Shown here: piece after piece, positions 8,679 to 18,115 of the stretch
How the letters are laid out: each line of letters opens with the position of its first letter
How positions within the stretch are numbered: position 1 is the stretch's first letter
Assembly (NCBI GenBank): GCA_016789105.1
Contig: JAEURN010000009.1
Location: forward strand, 26,451 to 90,450
Direction: 5' to 3'
Length of the DNA: 64,000 nt
DNA from: Armatimonadota bacterium
Lineage (GTDB): Bacteria > Armatimonadota > Fimbriimonadia > Fimbriimonadales > Fimbriimonadaceae
The notes under the pieces: generated by a model
Databases searched by the model: none
What the model was told of the DNA's origin: nothing
The model's input: only the letters and a program-made list of their open reading frames with translations
Translations under genes and position numbers: made by a program

Positions 8679-9929
8679 CTAGTTGAGCCGGTTCTTGCGG
8701 ATGAATTCGAGGGCTTTGTCCAGTTGAGGGTCGTGCCCTGGTTCGGCAAATTTGAATCCTTCGAAGTCACGGGGGATGTCTGCTTCTATGTCTGGCTTGA
8801 GCCCTCCGCTGAGGTAGGCGCCGTCTTCATCGACCTTCCGCCCGATATCTCCGCTGGAGGGGAGGAAGTATCGTGCAATGGTCACTTTGACGCTGGCGCC
8901 ATCGGGGACGCGGCGCAACTCTTGGACAGAAGCCTTGCCGTAGCTGTGGGTTCCAATGAGCTTTGCTTTGCCGTAATCACGCATAACACCGCTAAAGATT
9001 TCGGCGGCCGAGGCGGAATCCTCGTTGATGAGGATCGTGATGGGATAGCTTCCCGAAATGGCTTGCCCCCGGTTGGTTTTTAGGGTTGCGGATTTCCCAT
9101 CGCGCGCTTTGATGGTAACGGCGGGTTTGTCGTCGACAAACAGGGACAACATCTTGACTGCCGATTCCAAGAGCCCGCCGGGGTTTCCGCGGAGGTCGAG
9201 AATCATTCCGGCGGGGTTGCGCGCATCGGCTTGGCGGACGGCCTCTTCAAATTGCATCGGGGTCGGCTCGCTGAATCCAGAGATGGAGATATAGGCGATG
9301 TTCCCCTCGAGGTTTTTGCTTTCCACCGTGGGGATGACGACCTTTTGCCGGACGATCGGCATCTGGATGATCCCGTCCTGTCCTGTCCTGATGATGCCGA
9401 GGGTGACTGGGGTTCCGGCTTCACCCAGGATGTGGTCGACGATGTCATCAACAGGCTTACCGGCAACGTTTTTCCCATCGACTTGCGTGATGATGTCGCC
9501 TTCTTTGATCCCGGCGTTGCCAGCCGGACCACCGGCAAAGACTACGGCGATGCGGGCGCCTAGGGGGTCTTGTTGCAAGCGTGCCCCAACCCCGCTATAG
9601 TTGCCGCTGGTCTCGGTGTTGAACTTTTCATTGACCTTGGGCTCCAAGAAATTGGTGTGGGGGTCGCCCAAGCTGGCTACAAGCCCGCCCATTGCGGCGT
9701 ACCGGAGTTTTTCCGGCGTCGTGTTTTGCCCGTGTTTGGCAAGGATGTAGCCATAGTTGGCCTGAAACGTTTCAACCGGGTTCTGAGTTTTTTTGTCTGG
9801 TGCGGCCGCCAGCCTTCCAAATGCCCCGAAGTCGGGTCGGTTCCCGGCCAAGACATCCCGGGCAAAGAATCCGAGGCCGAACAAGATGCCGAAAAGGGCG
9901 ATGGTCAGGGTGATCCGGGCTGCTTTCAT
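8679..9929 (-). CDS. S41 family C-terminal processing peptidase (active)
   Basis: The 416-aa protein has an N-terminal membrane segment (residues about 4-28), a PDZ domain (IKEGDIITQVDGKNVAGKP region) and an S41 catalytic core. The catalytic Ser is Ser307 in NEDSASAAEIFSG and the general-base Lys is Lys332 in SYGKASVQ, 25 residues apart as in E. coli Prc, so it should be active in the periplasm or outer face of the membrane. The start at 9929 (MKAARITLTI) is preferred to the upstream extension, because it gives a signal anchor and lies 1 nt after the stop of the preceding S41-like gene. The two are surely co-expressed. Confidence 0.9.
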   Translation of the reverse strand: MKAARITLTIALFGILFGLGFFARDVLAGNRPDFGAFGRLAAAPDKKTQNPVETFQANYGYILAKHGQNTTPEKLRYAAMGGLVASLGDPHTNFLEPKVNEKFNTETSGNYSGVGARLQQDPLGARIAVVFAGGPAGNAGIKEGDIITQVDGKNVAGKPVDDIVDHILGEAGTPVTLGIIRTGQDGIIQMPIVRQKVVIPTVESKNLEGNIAYISISGFSEPTPMQFEEAVRQADARNPAGMILDLRGNPGGLLESAVKMLSLFVDDKPAVTIKARDGKSATLKTNRGQAISGSYPITILINEDSASAAEIFSGVMRDYGKAKLIGTHSYGKASVQELRRVPDGASVKVTIARYFLPSSGDIGRKVDEDGAYLSGGLKPDIEADIPRDFEGFKFAEPGHDPQLDKALEFIRKNRLN

Positions 9930-9930
9930 G

Positions 9931-11217
9931 TCATTTGTCCTCGACGGTTGGTTTGCCGCCGTTTTGGGCGACGGCGGCCGTGTTGGGGGCTTGGGCCGAG
10001 TACTTGCCGATGGCCAGGGTGTATCCGCTGCCATCTGGAAGGGTTTGAACTTCGACCCAACTGGACTCGGCCGGCATGGCGCCTTGGATTTGGGCCACTC
10101 CGCTTGATTCCAGGATGTGGGCAAAGGTGGCGGCGGCCCCGATTGTCGAGTTGTCCACGATCAACGTTACTTTCAGTTTCTGCTCGGTGCCGGTCAAGGC
10201 GTTGATTGGCCGGACAGGTTTGCCGTCTGCGTTGTAGATGGCACCGTGGGGCCCGGCGGAGACGAATTTTGCCAGGGACCGCTCCATTTCGTCATAGTTG
10301 CCATTCCCGGAATTCCGGAGGTCGAAGACCATACCGCTTTCCACCGTGAGCTGTTGGATTTGTGCGGCCGCGCCACGAAAGAACCGGAGGGCGATCCGGC
10401 CATCCAGGTTTTTGTCGATGGCCGGAACTACGGTCTGGGCCCGGCCGACATCAAAGGGCATCTCTTTGCCATTGCGGCGGATGGTCATTTGGATTTCGCC
10501 TTCCGTGCCCGAAGTCAGGATGGTGCGGGCCTTGACCGACGTGATGGAATTCTTGGCGTGGTCTTGGACGGCATCACGCAGTTTGTTGAGTTGCTCGACC
10601 GTCGCCTTTTTTTCCGTCACCTTGGTTTGCATGTCCCGCAGATCCTGGATGTCTTGGCCAGTCACAAGGTACTTGCCTTGGATGATCCGGATTTCGTCGC
10701 CGGGTAATAGGCCGGCCCTTTCGGCTGGGCTACCCGGCATCACGCAGGAAATCACGACTTTGGGGAGCAAAAGCAGGGAATCGACATCGGATTTGCCGTC
10801 TTGTAGCTTTTTCAGCTCAGATTGGTTGAAGATGTAGTCGAGTTCCACGCCAATCCCGCTGTAGTTCCCGGATTGGCTGTCTTGGAAGGTTTTGAACTGT
10901 TCCGGTTCATAGAAGTTGCTTTCCGGGTCGAGAAGGCTGGCAACCATGCCTTTGACCGCTCCGGAGGCCATTTTCTGGTCGACTTCCACAGGTTCGACAT
11001 AGTATTGGTGAAGCAGTTCGGCGATTTCATAAAAGTATTCCGCTTCGCTGGTTTCGCCTTTTTTGTCGGTGCTGGCCAAGAGTCCGACACCGAGTGGTTT
11101 GTTTGAGGCCAGCGATCCCATGTCGGCTTTGTTCCGGGCCAAGAACCCGGCGCAGAGGCTGCCCACGGCGGCGACCAGGACGATGAATGTCCAGACTGTG
11201 TTTTTGCCTTCTGCCAT
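9931..11217 (-). CDS. S41-like PDZ protein lacking the catalytic dyad (pseudoprotease)
   Basis: The 428-aa protein has the same layout as its downstream neighbour: a membrane anchor (residues about 8-27), the NYSGIGVELD region, a PDZ domain (SPAERAGLLPGDEIRIIQGK) and an S41-like fold ending in PDGSGYTLAIGKY. At the catalytic serine it has VDNSTIGAAATF with Gly360, and where the Lys should be it has PAESSW (Glu384/Ser385). It therefore probably cannot cleave and may present substrates to, or regulate, the active paralogue with which it is coupled (TGA, one base, ATG). The start at 11217 (MAEGKNTVW) is chosen because it precedes the membrane segment and lies 16 nt after rpiB. Confidence 0.85.
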   Translation of the reverse strand: MAEGKNTVWTFIVLVAAVGSLCAGFLARNKADMGSLASNKPLGVGLLASTDKKGETSEAEYFYEIAELLHQYYVEPVEVDQKMASGAVKGMVASLLDPESNFYEPEQFKTFQDSQSGNYSGIGVELDYIFNQSELKKLQDGKSDVDSLLLLPKVVISCVMPGSPAERAGLLPGDEIRIIQGKYLVTGQDIQDLRDMQTKVTEKKATVEQLNKLRDAVQDHAKNSITSVKARTILTSGTEGEIQMTIRRNGKEMPFDVGRAQTVVPAIDKNLDGRIALRFFRGAAAQIQQLTVESGMVFDLRNSGNGNYDEMERSLAKFVSAGPHGAIYNADGKPVRPINALTGTEQKLKVTLIVDNSTIGAAATFAHILESSGVAQIQGAMPAESSWVEVQTLPDGSGYTLAIGKYSAQAPNTAAVAQNGGKPTVEDK

Positions 11218-11233
11218 TGTGTTTGGTGGCTTG

Positions 11234-11677
11234 TCAGGGGGTGATTTCTTGCCCGAGGAGGGTGACCCTGTGCGCGTGCCTTTCTGAGTTATCGGGCTGG
11301 GATTCCAAAAACCTGTCGACAATCGCGGTCGCCAAGCTTAAAGATATCATACGTTCGCCAAGGCACAAGACGTTTGCGTGGTTGTGCTCGCGGGCCAATT
11401 GGGCCATGTCTTCGGAAGTGCAAAGGGCGGCGCGTATGGCCGGATACCGGTTCGCGCGGATGGACATGCCGATCCCGCTGCCGCAGATGAGGATCCCCAT
11501 GTCGGAGACTCCCCGGCCAACCCTTTGGGCCACCAAATCGGCGGCAAGGGGGTAGTCGTACCTTTCCGCCCCTTCGCTCCCGACCATTTCCACATCGTGC
11601 CCTTTGCCGATCAGGTGTTGGGCGACCTCCCTCTTGTAATGGTCGCCGGCGTGGTCGCTCCCGACGACGATTTTCAC
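11234..11677 (-). CDS. rpiB: Ribose-5-phosphate isomerase B
   Basis: The 147-aa product matches RpiB/LacAB isomerases: MKIVVGSDHAGDHYKR at the N-terminus, the SDMGILICGSGIGMSIRANR loop with the active-site Cys, and the EHNHANVLCLGER segment. It interconverts ribose-5-phosphate and ribulose-5-phosphate in the cytoplasm. The GTG start overlaps the stop of the large upstream gene in a 4-base GTGA, and the S41-like gene follows 16 nt downstream, giving one operon with unrelated functions. Confidence 0.93.
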   Translation of the reverse strand: MKIVVGSDHAGDHYKREVAQHLIGKGHDVEMVGSEGAERYDYPLAADLVAQRVGRGVSDMGILICGSGIGMSIRANRYPAIRAALCTSEDMAQLAREHNHANVLCLGERMISLSLATAIVDRFLESQPDNSERHAHRVTLLGQEITP

Positions 11678-14232
11678 CGTGTCCCGCCCTGAAGTTTTTT
11701 GGCCAGGTCGCTGACGGCCTTTTCCGGCGAGGCGGCAAGCCGGGCGAGTTCTTCGGCCGGCAACTTGAACTGCTTGGACTGGGCCAACTGCAACAAGGCG
11801 AGTTGGACCGGGATTGCCGGGCTGCCAACGGTGTTGGCGACTTCGCCCAGCTCGACCGGTTCCGGCAGTTGGCTGAATGCCTTGAGGACGAGGGCCTGGA
11901 CTACAGGGTCTTTGTCCAAGACGGCGATGCGGTAGGTCGCTCGGTATTTTTCGTCGGGTTTGGCCATGATTTTGGCCAAGATCGCCAGGCGAACCAAACG
12001 GCTTTCGTCTTTCACGCCTTTAAGGGCCTCACCAACCAAGGCGGCATCTTTGGCGTCGAGAAGTTTGGTGTAGCAAGTGGCCCGGATGTCCTCGCTTGCA
12101 TCGTTGACGGCCAAGTAGAGGAGCCGCCGTCCACTGAGGATGTTGTCCGGATCCAGGAGTTTGGCGATTTCCCCGCGGACGTTGACTGAAGGGTCGAAGA
12201 GCGAAGCGACCAAATAGGTTTGGGCCGCGTCCGACTTGGTCATGGCAATGAGCCTGGCGCCTTGCAGGCGTGTATTCCAGCTCCGCGCCGTGAGGAGCAG
12301 GTTGCCAATGTCGAGGAAGCCCTTTTCGCCGGGTTCGGAAACGGCCATGGCGGCAAAGCGTCGGTTGAAGTCGAACGGGCCTTCGTTCAACGTCTTCAAA
12401 ATCTCCGCCTTTGCTTCTGGCGATTTGAGTTGGGCTAGGGCTTTGCTACCCATGTAGGCGGCCGCCGAGCTGGCCGACCGGCTGAAACTGCCGAAGAAAG
12501 CCGCTTGACTTTCGACAGGTTGATCGGCCAAGGCTCCGAGAGCGGCAATCGCGACTTCGCTGTTTGACCCTTGAGCGAGCCGTTCGAGCTCAGCGTTGGG
12601 CGCGTTCCGGTCAAACACATCAATCGGCTGCGCTTCGTCGGTGAAGCTGTCTCCGGTTTGAGGGCTGATCACAAAGCTCCCGAACTCGATGAATTTGGTC
12701 TCTCCGGCAATTGCCGATGAAGGGATGGGATTGTCCGGCACGGCAAGCGCGATCCGGTAGACCGGCGATTTGAGGAAGTTCAAGGGGATCGTGCTGGTCT
12801 GGAAATCCTTGCCGGTGAACGACTTCCGAAGAACCATATCCATTCCGGCCTGTTTTGGCCCGGAGATTTGTACTTGCCCGACCCTTTCTCCATCCTTTCC
12901 AAAAAACTGGAGGCACAGGATCTCCCGAGTGTCGGATTTCAGCGAATAGGTCAGCGCTTTACCTTCGGGCTTGGCTATTACCGGGATTTGACGGCGTTGA
13001 ACCAGGGTGACGCCCCCCCGTGGACAGTATCCGAACTGCGTGAAGGTGTTGGGAATCGGCTCAAGCGAGGTCAATGGCTTTGTCGGCCGAAAGAATCCAT
13101 AGGGTTTGAAATCGAGGGGCAGCGGGCCCGATTCAGGAATTGCCGTCTCGCCTTTGGCTTCGGCAGGCGGTGTGACTCCGAAAACGGCATCCAGCGAGTC
13201 ATATCCCTCAGCTTTGTACATCGTCCAAACGCGGCCTTGGTAGTCGAGTCCCCGCTCTGGGTCAGAAAGTTTTGGCGGGTTCGCAGATTGCATGGCTTGG
13301 GCTAGGAGCCAAGTTCCCATGCCCGTCACGGCGAGCTTGCCATCGGGCAAAAGGACGGCGGTGGAATCGACGGGGTGCGAGTGGAGCGGGCTCTCGGTTG
13401 GCAAGGGCACAACTGGCGGGGCCGGCATCCGGCCGAAAAGGTCGACTGGTTTGGCAAGCGTCATGTCCGGGCCAGGGACGACCGGTGACGGTTTGGTTTG
13501 CACCTGGATCGGCAAGCGGCCGGGGAGTTTAGCGGCGGTCAACTGCCACTTGGTCGCACTGAACAGGTATGCGGCCAAATCGACGTCATAAGACATCGGG
13601 CTCAGCCTTGTGAGCGGGATGACGCAGGCTGGGGTTTGGTCAAGCCAGCCGTAGTAGGACCGCGACATCGGGACGGTGGTTAGCGCGAGGATAACGTCGA
13701 ACGGCCCGTGATCGACGGGATCTTCGCCGGCAAAACGCTGGTCGTTGACATCGGGGGCCATGATGGAGGCAATGGACGCTGCTGCTTGCTCAGGATCCGA
13801 AAGAACAAGGATGTCGTTGTCTTCCGTCAGCGAGACTTGGGGGTCGAACCCGCTCGCCTTCAGCAAGTCCACATATTGCTTCACCGAGTTGTCGAAGGCA
13901 TCCCGCTCTGGGCCGACGAGCAATGTGCGGTCGGCCGTGTAGTTGTTGTTGTACCGGGCGACGGTCAAGGTTTCGGGGAACAGGTAGATCTTCACCTTGA
14001 GCTTGGGCATTGCCGGCGCCGAGGCGGTGTTGGAATCGGCGGCTGACTTCACCCCCGCCCAAACGTCGGAGGAGCCTTTTGGAATTGCGGCCCCATATTC
14101 GTGGCTGGATTTGTAATGAAAAAGGTAGGGCCCTTGTTCAAAAACCCGATCGGGCACCGGGAATGCCGGCGGCTTCGAGACCTCCTGGAGCGGGGTTGCG
14201 AGCAACAGGGCCGCACACGCAAAGCTGATCAT
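11674..14232 (-). CDS. Large exported protein with HEAT-like C-terminal repeats
   Basis: An 852-aa protein with a signal peptide (residues about 1-14, MISFACAALLLATP) and no recognised enzyme motif. The first 550 residues are mixed alpha/beta with Pro-rich stretches. From about residue 560 there are repeated helical pairs about 30-38 residues apart (for example QTYLVASLFDPSVNVRGEIAKLL and GEALKGVKDESRLVRLAILAKIM), which look like HEAT/PBS-lyase-type repeats used for protein binding. It is the first gene of the operon and overlaps rpiB by 4 bases. Its role is unknown; scaffold or envelope sensing is a guess. Confidence 0.7.
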   Translation of the reverse strand: MISFACAALLLATPLQEVSKPPAFPVPDRVFEQGPYLFHYKSSHEYGAAIPKGSSDVWAGVKSAADSNTASAPAMPKLKVKIYLFPETLTVARYNNNYTADRTLLVGPERDAFDNSVKQYVDLLKASGFDPQVSLTEDNDILVLSDPEQAAASIASIMAPDVNDQRFAGEDPVDHGPFDVILALTTVPMSRSYYGWLDQTPACVIPLTRLSPMSYDVDLAAYLFSATKWQLTAAKLPGRLPIQVQTKPSPVVPGPDMTLAKPVDLFGRMPAPPVVPLPTESPLHSHPVDSTAVLLPDGKLAVTGMGTWLLAQAMQSANPPKLSDPERGLDYQGRVWTMYKAEGYDSLDAVFGVTPPAEAKGETAIPESGPLPLDFKPYGFFRPTKPLTSLEPIPNTFTQFGYCPRGGVTLVQRRQIPVIAKPEGKALTYSLKSDTREILCLQFFGKDGERVGQVQISGPKQAGMDMVLRKSFTGKDFQTSTIPLNFLKSPVYRIALAVPDNPIPSSAIAGETKFIEFGSFVISPQTGDSFTDEAQPIDVFDRNAPNAELERLAQGSNSEVAIAALGALADQPVESQAAFFGSFSRSASSAAAYMGSKALAQLKSPEAKAEILKTLNEGPFDFNRRFAAMAVSEPGEKGFLDIGNLLLTARSWNTRLQGARLIAMTKSDAAQTYLVASLFDPSVNVRGEIAKLLDPDNILSGRRLLYLAVNDASEDIRATCYTKLLDAKDAALVGEALKGVKDESRLVRLAILAKIMAKPDEKYRATYRIAVLDKDPVVQALVLKAFSQLPEPVELGEVANTVGSPAIPVQLALLQLAQSKQFKLPAEELARLAASPEKAVSDLAKKLQGGTR

Positions 14233-14273
14233 TGTCCTTTAGTTTGTCCTCATTTGCCGGTTCGATTGTTGGC

Positions 14274-15110
14274 TCAATCAAAGATCCGGATGTCGTATTG
14301 GCTAGACGCGTGGCCATCGCCCCTTGTGAATTGCAAGCCGTCCTTTTTGCCCAGGGAATCCAGGTCGTGGGGAAACTTGCGGATCATATCCAAGACGACT
14401 TTGCGAGCGTTTTCGGCGTTTTGCTGGAAGACTTCCAGGACGCTGTGGGCGGTGACGGCTTCGACGTCGGCAACCACCCCGGAGTCGTAATCGGTGACCA
14501 GGCTGATGTTGACGACGGCCATGCCGAGTTCGTGGCAGAGGTACCCCTCGGGGTATTGGGTCATGTTGATGATTTCCCAACCCATTTTTGTAAACCAAAC
14601 TGACTCGGCCTTGGTGCTGAACCGGGGCCCTTGGATGACAACGACCGTCCCCCCGTCGTGGGCCTCGATCCCATGCTCACGGATGGTTTCGACCGCGATC
14701 TGCCTCAAGGTTTTGTCGTACATGTCGGCCGGGCTAACGTGGCTGGTGATGGGGCCATCGTAAAAGGTGTCGTCCCGTCCTTTGGTGCGATCCACAAATT
14801 GGTCGGCAACCAGGAACGAGCCGGGGGCGATGTGGGATTGCAGAGACCCGACCGCGCACGGCGAGATCACGGCCTTGACCCCGAGCTTGTGCATGGCCCA
14901 AACGTTTGCCCGATAGTTGATCTTGTGGGGCGGAATTGTGTGCTGCCTGCCGTGGCGGGGAAGGAAGGCGACTTTTCGGCCGGCGACTTCGGCGAGCATC
15001 ACGGCGTCGCTGGGTGGCCCATAGGGGGTATCCACTTTGACTTCCGTCACGTCTTCCAGCAGGCTGTAAAAGCCCGATCCGCCGAATACGCCGATTTCTG
15101 CAACTGCCAT
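14274..15110 (-). CDS. mtnP: S-methyl-5'-thioadenosine phosphorylase
   Basis: A 278-aa purine-nucleoside-phosphorylase family member (PNP/MTAP type). It shows IGVFGGSGFYSLL at the N-terminus (phosphate loop), RHGRQHTIPPHKINYRAN (substrate loop), and TEAESV-like/NMTQYPEGYLCHELGM (substrate and sugar contacts), all typical of MtnP. It splits 5'-methylthioadenosine with phosphate to adenine and methylthioribose-1-phosphate, the entry to methionine salvage. No other salvage gene is nearby. Inosine/guanosine phosphorylase is the less likely alternative, since NMTQ at the base pocket favours the MTA-type enzymes. Confidence 0.92.
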   Translation of the reverse strand: MAVAEIGVFGGSGFYSLLEDVTEVKVDTPYGPPSDAVMLAEVAGRKVAFLPRHGRQHTIPPHKINYRANVWAMHKLGVKAVISPCAVGSLQSHIAPGSFLVADQFVDRTKGRDDTFYDGPITSHVSPADMYDKTLRQIAVETIREHGIEAHDGGTVVVIQGPRFSTKAESVWFTKMGWEIINMTQYPEGYLCHELGMAVVNISLVTDYDSGVVADVEAVTAHSVLEVFQQNAENARKVVLDMIRKFPHDLDSLGKKDGLQFTRGDGHASSQYDIRIFD

Positions 15111-15133
15111 ATCGGCCCTAATTTACACCGCCC

Positions 15134-16009
15134 TCACTTTTCGATGAGGGCATTGACTCGCCCGATCCCGGTGGCGACGTTGTCGAGGAGCTTTTCCACT
15201 CGGCCCCCGTTCCGCAAAAGCAGATCGGGGTCAATCCCCATGACCGCACCTTTGGCGATGGCATCCACCGGCTTCAAGGCTTGATCCTTGGCCACTTTGT
15301 CGGAATCGGCAAAGGTCGAGATGACGACTTTGGGGTTCATCGCAATCAGCTGTTCGGCGCTGACCTTTTCAAACCGGCTGGAGTCCGGCCCGACAAAATC
15401 GCCTCCGGCGCGTTTGACAAATTCGGCAAAGAGCGTTTTGTTCCCCATGGCCATGTACCCGGTTGCGGGGTCGCCAATCACGACGGAAATCTTTGTGCCG
15501 CTGGCCATATTGGCTTTGAGGACGTCGGCCGCTGCAAAGACTTTGTCGATATAGGCGCTGGTGCTGACTTCCGTGCCTCCGCCTTTGGAAATCAGAACGA
15601 GGAGTTGACGGTACTTTTCGGGGGTGTCGATATCGGCGACGAGAACTTCCGGGCCAAGATCTTTAAGCTTTTGAATGGTGGCCTCGGAATAGAGGTCTTT
15701 CTCGAGGATGATCCTTTGTGGCTTGAGGGCGGCGATCTTTTCAAAGTCCGGGGTTGTGCCGTTGACCACAACTGGCACTTTTGTGAGGTTGGCCGGATAG
15801 TTGCAAGCCGCGGTCCGGCCCAACAGCTTTGTGGTCGGAATCCCGCAGACGAACAGGATCTCGGTGGTGCTCGGGCTCAGGCTGACGTATTCCAAAACCT
15901 GTTCCGAGTCGTGGTTCCTGCCGCCGATCCCGCTGCCGGTCTGTCCGCATCCGATGAGTGAGAATGCGATAGGCAAGGCGGCCAGCAAAGGCGAAATCCG
16001 AAGCTTCAT
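15134..16009 (-). CDS. ABC-transporter substrate-binding lipoprotein (BtuF/TroA-like)
   Basis: The 291-aa protein starts with a lipoprotein signal (LIGCGQTG, with Cys21 as the acylated residue), so it is anchored on the periplasmic side of a membrane. The rest fits the helical-backbone metal receptor fold of BtuF, FhuD and FepB: VSLSPSTTEILFVCG near the N-terminus, DFEKIAALKPQRIILE and EQLIAMNPKVVIST as the two conserved half-motifs. Typical ligands are cobalamin, siderophores or heme; which one cannot be decided. No permease or ATPase partner lies beside it. It diverges from the isomerase gene at 16085. Confidence 0.85.
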   Translation of the reverse strand: MKLRISPLLAALPIAFSLIGCGQTGSGIGGRNHDSEQVLEYVSLSPSTTEILFVCGIPTTKLLGRTAACNYPANLTKVPVVVNGTTPDFEKIAALKPQRIILEKDLYSEATIQKLKDLGPEVLVADIDTPEKYRQLLVLISKGGGTEVSTSAYIDKVFAAADVLKANMASGTKISVVIGDPATGYMAMGNKTLFAEFVKRAGGDFVGPDSSRFEKVSAEQLIAMNPKVVISTFADSDKVAKDQALKPVDAIAKGAVMGIDPDLLLRNGGRVEKLLDNVATGIGRVNALIEK

Positions 16010-16084
16010 GGTGCTATTCTGGCAGACACATCCCGGCTCCGTTTAGTGCCCGCTGGGTGCAGTCCCCCGGGAAAATCCAGTGCC

Positions 16085-16822
16085 ATGAAAATCTCCGTTC
16101 AGCTTTACACCTTGCGCACCTTGCTTGAAAAAGACCTTTGGGGGACTTTGGACAAGCTCAGCTCCGAAGGGTTTCGCAACGTGGAGTTGGCCGGGCTTTA
16201 TGGCCACACGCCCGAAGAGTTCCGGATGGGCTTGTCTGAACGGGGATTGAAGGCCCATTCGATGCACGTAGGGCTCGACCAAGCCAAAGGACATTTGGAT
16301 CAGACCGTCCAGGAAGCCCATACGATCGGTTTGGAGTTCGTGGTCGTCCCTTGGCTCGACCCGAAGTCGTTCGACGGAGGTTGGAAGGAGATTGCCGAAA
16401 CCCTGGGTGGCCTGGCGCAGGACTATAAACAGAACGACCTGAAACTCGGCTACCACAACCACGCCTTTGAGTTCGAGCAAACCGGAGGGAAGACTGGATT
16501 TGAAGTGCTTTGGGAGAGTGCCGGGCCGGACCTCCATGCCGAAGTGGACCTTTTCTGGGTCAAAAAGGGCGGCGGAAACCCCGTGGATTGGCTGCACCGT
16601 TTGGCCAAGCAATGCGACCAAGCCCACTTTAAAGATATGGACGCCGACGGGGAATTCACCGAAGTCGGATCTGGGAGTCTGGATTGGGATGCAATCATCC
16701 GGGCGGGTAAGGAGATGGGGCTGCGGTATGCGATTATCGAAAACGACCAGCCCAAGATCGACCCGCTCGAATCTGTTGCCAAAAGCCGAAAGTTCTTGTT
16801 AGGCAAGGGCCTCACCGATTGA
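16085..16822 (+). CDS. Sugar phosphate isomerase/epimerase family protein
   Basis: The 245-aa TIM-barrel protein belongs to the xylose-isomerase-like (AP endonuclease 2) superfamily: MKISVQLYTLR at the start, GYHNHAFEFE, DLHAEVDLFWVKKGG and QAHFKDMDADGEF with the metal-binding Glu/His/Asp residues. Such enzymes act on myo-inositol-linked or keto-sugar substrates; the exact reaction is unknown. I prefer ATG 16085 to an upstream in-frame start at 16046, since the motif begins there. Its stop shares one base with the start of the HAD gene (TGATG), indicating coupling. Confidence 0.88.
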   Translation: MKISVQLYTLRTLLEKDLWGTLDKLSSEGFRNVELAGLYGHTPEEFRMGLSERGLKAHSMHVGLDQAKGHLDQTVQEAHTIGLEFVVVPWLDPKSFDGGWKEIAETLGGLAQDYKQNDLKLGYHNHAFEFEQTGGKTGFEVLWESAGPDLHAEVDLFWVKKGGGNPVDWLHRLAKQCDQAHFKDMDADGEFTEVGSGSLDWDAIIRAGKEMGLRYAIIENDQPKIDPLESVAKSRKFLLGKGLTD

Positions 16823-17445
16823 TGCCGGTCAACCTCGTCGTGTTTGACCTTGGCGGGGTGATGATCCGGATCCGCCACCGGTGGTCGGAAGTTTTGGAGG
16901 AACTCTGTTTGCCGGTTCCGGAAGGATTCGACCAAGACCGCCTGGCCGAGCACCGGTTGCTGACGGCCTTCCAGGAGGGCCTGTTGGGAGAAAACGATTT
17001 TCTGGTGGCGTTGGCGGGGGAGTTCGGTCTGACCATCAGCCAGGCAGAGCAAGCTCACGGCTATATCCTCGACCGGGAATACGAAGGTGCCCTGGAATTG
17101 GTCCGCGATATCAAGTCGAGCGGGATCCAGGTGTATTGCCTTAGCAACACGAATGCCCTGCATTACCGGGAGTTTTTCTCGGGCCGTTTCCCAGTTTGTG
17201 AAGCCTTCGACACGCTTTTGGCCAGCCACCGGCTAGGGATGGGGAAGCCGGATCCCCGGATCTACCGCCACGTCGAAGAGGTTTCGGGCTTCAAGGGCGG
17301 GGAAATCGCCTTCTTTGATGATGCCGAGAAAAACGTAACCGCCGCCCGGGCCGTGGGTTGGCATGCCGAAACGGTGGATCCCGCTGGCGACCCTCCAGGT
17401 TTTATTCGGCAATCACTGGCGGCTCTTGGCCCGCTTGAACGTTGA
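16822..17445 (+). CDS. HAD-superfamily hydrolase
   Basis: The 207-aa protein has the four HAD motifs: I, NLVVFDLGGVMI (the normal second Asp is Gly, as in the YihX-like phosphatase subgroup); II, YCLSNTN; III, GMGKPDPRIY; IV, IAFFDDAEKNV. The alpha-helical cap between motifs I and II fits subfamily IA. It likely removes phosphate from a small sugar phosphate, consistent with the coupled isomerase upstream. The last 44 nt overlap the end of the convergent membrane-protein gene at 17402. Confidence 0.88.
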   Translation: MPVNLVVFDLGGVMIRIRHRWSEVLEELCLPVPEGFDQDRLAEHRLLTAFQEGLLGENDFLVALAGEFGLTISQAEQAHGYILDREYEGALELVRDIKSSGIQVYCLSNTNALHYREFFSGRFPVCEAFDTLLASHRLGMGKPDPRIYRHVEEVSGFKGGEIAFFDDAEKNVTAARAVGWHAETVDPAGDPPGFIRQSLAALGPLER

Positions 17446-18115
17446 AGACGAAGACGATCGACCAGGCTGCTTCGCACAGCATGGCAACCGGGAACTGCAA
17501 GGGGAGCGGCAGGCTGTAGACCGCGGTCAAAACCGGGGTCCAAAACGCCCAGCACAAAACGACCCCCGGCAACACCTGGCCGGCATAAAAGCCTGGGGAC
17601 AGGATCCGTTTCGTTAGTCCGGGTTCTGCGCGGTGCCCCCACCAATAGAGCATCGCCGTGGCAAGCGGAATGCTCAGGAACGGGCTGAAAACCAACATGT
17701 CGATTGCGACCTTCGCCACGGTTGCCCCTGGCGAGCGGTTCCCTTGGAATGCGGCATCGAGGATGAGGTAGAGACCGAAAACCAAGCCGCCGACGACGGC
17801 ATAGACAAGCCCGGTGAAGCAAACTGACCCTGCCCAGCCCGGCTCCCTGAACCGCGATTGACCGGTGAGAGCTTTTGCGATTTCGGGCACGACGCTCCCG
17901 GCGAGGAACCCCATGGCAAATACCGCAGCCAAACCGCCGGCTTCACGGAACTCGCCAAGCGTCACCAAGGCGGATCGGACTTGAGCGGAGCAAAAGTACC
18001 CGGCCGTCACGGCGGCAGCCCCCGCCTGCACCACAACCATCGGCAGCCATGTGGCCCTGACCGATTCCCATCCTTGGCCGATCGCGCGGCTCCAGTGGCG
18101 ATCCCGGCCGATCAT
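17402..18115 (-). CDS. Mpv17-like integral membrane protein, copy 2
   Basis: The 237-aa protein is nearly all hydrophobic helix (about 5-6 spans). Its C-terminal half reads IDMLVFSPFLSIPLA, then VLPGVVLCWAFWTPV and a final Trp-containing helix. This pattern (D-x-x-x-F-x-P, W-x-x-W-x-P, late W-S) resembles Mpv17/PMP22-type proteins, known mostly from eukaryotic organelles. The start at 18115 overlaps the stop of the upstream paralogue by 4 bases. The start aligns with its neighbour (IGRDRHWSRAIGQG versus AVSGGISRYFRPG). The function is unknown. Confidence 0.65.
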   Translation of the reverse strand: MIGRDRHWSRAIGQGWESVRATWLPMVVVQAGAAAVTAGYFCSAQVRSALVTLGEFREAGGLAAVFAMGFLAGSVVPEIAKALTGQSRFREPGWAGSVCFTGLVYAVVGGLVFGLYLILDAAFQGNRSPGATVAKVAIDMLVFSPFLSIPLATAMLYWWGHRAEPGLTKRILSPGFYAGQVLPGVVLCWAFWTPVLTAVYSLPLPLQFPVAMLCEAAWSIVFVFNVQAGQEPPVIAE

